Assembly (NCBI GenBank): GCA_963731125.1 | Contig: CAVSVP010000023.1 | Span: 62,001-126,000 of the forward strand | DNA length: 64,000 nt | Direction of reading: 5' to 3' | DNA from: CAVSVP01 sp963731125 | Lineage (GTDB): Bacteria; Pseudomonadota; Gammaproteobacteria; Competibacterales; Competibacteraceae | Part shown: piece after piece, positions 60,698 through 64,000 of the stretch | Layout of the letters: each line of letters starts with the position of its first letter | Position numbering within the stretch: position 1 is the stretch's first letter | Translations under genes and position numbers: made by a program | The notes under the pieces: model-generated | Databases searched by the model: none | What the model saw: only the letters and a program-made list of their open reading frames with translations | What the model was told of the DNA's origin: nothing

Positions 60698-60749
60698 ATT
60701 CGGCATAATCCATGGTATAGCAGCCCCAATCACACGCTGAGCGAAGGTA

Positions 60750-63700
60750 GTGTGTATGCTTGTTACGTATCATAGCAATCGTGTAGAGAGCCTTGTCGAT
60801 CAGTTGGTCAGGGTTATCAGCGAACCCTTGCCAGCACCGTTAGCTCCCGAATGCATCGTCGTGCAGAGCAATGGTATGGCGCGTTGGTTAGCGTTACAGC
60901 TGGCTGAGCGTTTAGGGATTTGTGCTAACGTCCGCTTTCCTTTCCCAGCCGCTTTTCTTTGGGAGATATTCCGTCTTACTCTCAGGAATGTTCCCGAGGA
61001 TTCCCCTTGTCAGCCTATGGTGCTGACCTGGCGGCTAATGGACGTACTAAAAAACCTCGAAGATTTGCCCTGCTTTAAACCGTTGCAGGCTTATCTACAG
61101 GGTCATGATGACTTCCGGTGTTATGAACTGGCCTCTCGGATCGCAAAGACTTTTGATCAATATTTGGTTTATCGTCCAGATTGGATCAAGCGCTGGGAAA
61201 TAGGCCAGGATAAACATTGGCAGGCCGAACTCTGGCGGCAATTAGCTCCGGTCAGCCGTGGCCATCGAGTCCATGTACAGCAGCGGTTTTTCGATGCAAC
61301 CCTAAAGCCGTCAGACGTAGCCCAGCTTGGCTTGCCGGAACGTGTTTCCCTAATCGGTATTTCCACCATACCGCCGGTTTATCTGGATATGTTTTTCCGA
61401 TTAAGCCAGTTTGTAGATATTCATTTATTTCTGCTAAATCCTTGTCGGGAGTACTGGGGTGATATCGTCGCTGAGCGGGACATCGCCCGGCGGGGAATAG
61501 ACGTCGATGTTGCGGAAGAATACTTAACGGTAGGCAATAACTTATTGGCTTCCCTAGGTAAACAGGGCCGTGATTTCGTGGATTTGCTGCAAAATTATCC
61601 CTGTGCTGTCGTCGAGTGTTTTCAGGAACTGGAGGGTGAATCTTTATTGCAGTGCCTGCAAGAAGACATTTTAGACTTGCGTAACCGGGGTGATGAAGAT
61701 TTTCCCTCCATTCCCATTCTGGCGGATGATCGTTCAATTCAGGTGCATGCTTGTCATAGCCCCATGCGTGAGGTGGAGGTGCTTTATGATCAACTTTTAG
61801 CACTCTTTCACGATCATTCCGACCTAAAACCTGCCGATGTTATCGTGATGACGCCGGACATTGAAGCTTATGCGCCCACCATTGAGGCGGTATTTGGAAC
61901 CGTAACGGCCGACCGCCGAATTCCTTTCAGCATTGCTGATCAAAGTCTGTGTGCTGAGAATGCTCTGATTGAGGCTTTTTTCAGTCTCTTAGAGATGTCG
62001 GGTAGCCGCTTTGACCCTAATCGAGTGCTAGCGTTACTGGAAATCCAAGCGGTTCAGCGTCGGTTTGGTTTCGCTGACAGCGACTTGTTGCTGGTACGTC
62101 GCTGGGTAAAAGAGACCGGAATTCGTTGGGGGATCGACCAGAATAGTCGTTCAGCCCTAGACTTGCCTGCTACACGAGAACACACCTGGCGGGCCGGTTT
62201 AGATCGCCTGCTTTTAGGTTATGCGCTGCCCGGTGGCAACAGTCGATTACTGGGAGATATTCTGCCTTACGACGAAGTGGAAGGCGGGGATACGCAAATC
62301 ATGGGGCGATTACATACCTTCACTGAGGCCCTGTTTCAGCTGAACGTCGAGTTGGCGGTTCGACAGTCCCTGACCGGTTGGTTTAAGACGCTGTCTAATA
62401 TTTTGGAACGCTTTCTAGAGCCTGTGGTAGGTGAAGAAAAACAACTACAGATGATCCATACTGCCTTGGAAAAAATCTCACGTCCCGCCGGACAAGCCCG
62501 GTATACAGATTCTGTTTCTCTAGCGGTCGTGCAATCCTGTTTGCGCGGTCAACTGGAGACGGCGGAGGGGAGCGCAGGGCGATTTATCACTGGTGGTGTG
62601 ACCTTTAGCGCTATGGTGCCGATGCGTAGTATTCCTTTTCAGGTGGTGTGTCTGATTGGCATGAACAGCACTAACTATCCGCGTCCCCGCCGCTCCTTAG
62701 GGTTTGATCTGATGGCAAGAAACTTTCGGCGCGGTGATCGCTCTCGTCGCAACGACGATCGTTATTTATTTCTGGAGGCCCTGCTTTCTGCCCGCCGTTG
62801 CTTTTACCTTAGCTTCGTAGGTAACGATATCCGCGATAACAGTCCTCTCCCGCCCTCGGTTCTCGTGAGTGAATTATTAGATTATATCGAACGAGGTTTT
62901 TATCATCCTGATGGCGAAGCGTTGCGCGAATTTCTGGTTATTCGCCACCCTCTGCAGCCTTTTAGTCGACGCTATTTCATTGGGAATAAGACACTGTTCA
63001 GCTATTCCGAGGAAATGGCTGCCGCCAGTCAAGTGGCGGGGCGGGGCAAGCGAGAATCGACACCCTTTGTGTCGCGTCTTCCACCTCCGGAAGAGGCATG
63101 GCGTACGCTGGAATTGCCCCAGCTCATTCGCTTTTTCGCCAATCCTGCCCGGTATCTTTTGCAGCAGCGCTTAGGCTTACGGCTGGAGGAAAGTGAAGGA
63201 GAGTTGGAGTCCCGTGAGCCCTTTGTGCTCGATCGTCTGAACGAGCAGACGCTGCGCCAGGCTATGTTAGCCTTGCAGCGTTCTGGCATACCCGCGGCGG
63301 AGATGCTGCCCGTGCTCCAACGTACTGGAGCATTGCCCCATGGGCAAGTCGGGGAATGCATCTTTGCCCGGGAGTGGGAAGGCCTAGAGCATTTTGTTGG
63401 CCAGCTTGCCGAGACGGTGATTACCGCTCAGTTGGAACCGTTGGCGGTGGATTTACACCTGAGCGACATTCGGCTAACGGGTTGGCTAACGGGAGTATGG
63501 CAACAGGGGCTGGTCGATTATCGCATAGCCAAGCTACGTGCTCGGGATTATCTGGACGTGTGGATTCGTCACCTGCTTCTCAATTGGCTGGCTCCTGATG
63601 GGGTTCGTCCAGTCAGTCATTGGCTGGGAAAAGACCAGGAAATTCTCTTGCGACCCGTAGCCAACCCGGAATGTTACTTGGCCAGGCTGCTGGAGCACTA

Positions 63701-63962
63701 CTGGGAAGGCTTACAACGGCCGCTGCCGTTCTTTCCCAAAAGCGCCCTGACCTATGTTAAAAAGTGCCTCAGCAACAGCAAAAAAAAGCTGTCCCCTGAG
63801 GATGCCGCCCGCCATGCCTGGGAAGGTAATGAGCAGCAGCGCGGTGAGTGCGAAGATCTGTACTATCGCTTAGCCTTTCGTGGCAGTCAGCCTCTAGATG
63901 AAGAATTCTATGGGCTGGCGGCCGAAATATTCGGCCCCATGCTTGAACATTTACAGGAATAA
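60750..63962 (+). CDS. recC: Exodeoxyribonuclease V subunit gamma (RecC)
   Basis: 1070 aa from GTG or ATG near 60750 (MCMLVTYHSNRVESLVDQLV). RecC signature blocks: VVQSNGMARWLALQLAERLG, ANVRFPFPAAFLWEIFRLTL, LASRIAKTFDQYLVYRPDWI, HLFLLNPCREYWGDIV, ACHSPMREVEVLYDQLLALF, DVIVMTPDIEAYAPTIEAVF, VTFSAMVPMRSIPFQVVCLI and FYLSFVGNDIRDNSPLPPSV. The C-terminal nuclease-like fold is inactive in this family. RecC recognises Chi and holds RecB and RecD; recB and recD are not seen and would lie past the window edge. Ends at TAA 63960-63962. Confidence 0.95.
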   Translation: MCMLVTYHSNRVESLVDQLVRVISEPLPAPLAPECIVVQSNGMARWLALQLAERLGICANVRFPFPAAFLWEIFRLTLRNVPEDSPCQPMVLTWRLMDVLKNLEDLPCFKPLQAYLQGHDDFRCYELASRIAKTFDQYLVYRPDWIKRWEIGQDKHWQAELWRQLAPVSRGHRVHVQQRFFDATLKPSDVAQLGLPERVSLIGISTIPPVYLDMFFRLSQFVDIHLFLLNPCREYWGDIVAERDIARRGIDVDVAEEYLTVGNNLLASLGKQGRDFVDLLQNYPCAVVECFQELEGESLLQCLQEDILDLRNRGDEDFPSIPILADDRSIQVHACHSPMREVEVLYDQLLALFHDHSDLKPADVIVMTPDIEAYAPTIEAVFGTVTADRRIPFSIADQSLCAENALIEAFFSLLEMSGSRFDPNRVLALLEIQAVQRRFGFADSDLLLVRRWVKETGIRWGIDQNSRSALDLPATREHTWRAGLDRLLLGYALPGGNSRLLGDILPYDEVEGGDTQIMGRLHTFTEALFQLNVELAVRQSLTGWFKTLSNILERFLEPVVGEEKQLQMIHTALEKISRPAGQARYTDSVSLAVVQSCLRGQLETAEGSAGRFITGGVTFSAMVPMRSIPFQVVCLIGMNSTNYPRPRRSLGFDLMARNFRRGDRSRRNDDRYLFLEALLSARRCFYLSFVGNDIRDNSPLPPSVLVSELLDYIERGFYHPDGEALREFLVIRHPLQPFSRRYFIGNKTLFSYSEEMAAASQVAGRGKRESTPFVSRLPPPEEAWRTLELPQLIRFFANPARYLLQQRLGLRLEESEGELESREPFVLDRLNEQTLRQAMLALQRSGIPAAEMLPVLQRTGALPHGQVGECIFAREWEGLEHFVGQLAETVITAQLEPLAVDLHLSDIRLTGWLTGVWQQGLVDYRIAKLRARDYLDVWIRHLLLNWLAPDGVRPVSHWLGKDQEILLRPVANPECYLARLLEHYWEGLQRPLPFFPKSALTYVKKCLSNSKKKLSPEDAARHAWEGNEQQRGECEDLYYRLAFRGSQPLDEEFYGLAAEIFGPMLEHLQE

Positions 63963-63991
63963 TATCGTTTTCCAAATGCGAGGGTGCATAA
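63962..63991. repeat. 30-bp intergenic motif, copy 2
   Basis: ATATCGTTTTCCAAATG then CGAGGGTGCATAA, 26 of 30 matching copy 1 at 34626-34655. It begins at the last base of the recC stop codon. Confidence 0.6.
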
Positions 63992-64000
63992 GCCGGGGTG

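Overview
The window looks like a gammaproteobacterial chromosome. The evidence is a complete EF-P/EpmA/EpmB set, a gspC-to-N type II secretion locus, a FimX-like regulator, DsbB, PrmB, QueA and RecC. Genus cannot be assigned from the sequence alone. It has two parts: an accessory region full of mobile DNA (1 to about 17.3 kb) and an ordinary chromosomal backbone (about 17.4 kb to the end).

Accessory region. It starts with the tail of a secreted BNR/sialidase-like protein and a secreted metzincin-like protein. A pile of insertion sequences follows, most with readable inverted ends and target duplications: an ISKra4-type IS inside an IS6 remnant (1583-3126); a tRNA-Ala(CGC); a 6.9-kb nest (3895-10821, 8-bp target duplication) in which one IS has been invaded by an IS4-type IS, an IS110-type IS and a serine-recombinase element; an IS701/IS4-like IS (10998-12425); an ISAs1 fragment; a Tn5-like IS4 element carrying a MITE; and an IS1-like IS (16007-17309). 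Nearly every transposase here is broken by a frameshift, nonsense codon or insertion. Between them lie remnants of a family-A DNA-polymerase/exonuclease-like gene and of a tyrosine integrase, which suggests a decayed integrative island. Three small repeat families (about 90, 151 and 106 bp) are also present, and two of them reach into the backbone.

Backbone. In order: paired TIGR04283/TIGR04282 glycosyltransferases; the AmmeMemoRadiSam trio; two rhodaneses and an NRDE protein; YbjQ; a PAS histidine kinase; two DUF1127 proteins; a LysR regulator; tRNA-Leu(CAA); queA; htpX; fimX-like; epmB/efp/epmA; psd; a SCO protein; and prmB. Then comes a six-gene group (37630-43348) with an MDR dehydrogenase, a PTPS-like protein lacking its usual catalytic residues, a GT4 glycosyltransferase, a methyltransferase, a RibD-type reductase and a GTP cyclohydrolase II. 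I read this as an uncharacterised pathway making a modified pterin or pyrimidine compound, and it is the best candidate for something new.

The type II secretion genes run on the minus strand as gspC-D-E-F and gspG-H-I-J-K-L-M-N. The two blocks are separated by dsbB on the opposite strand and about 1 kb of AT-rich DNA carrying a MITE. The window closes with an OmpA-type lipoprotein, a hybrid histidine kinase with an HPt domain, and recC.
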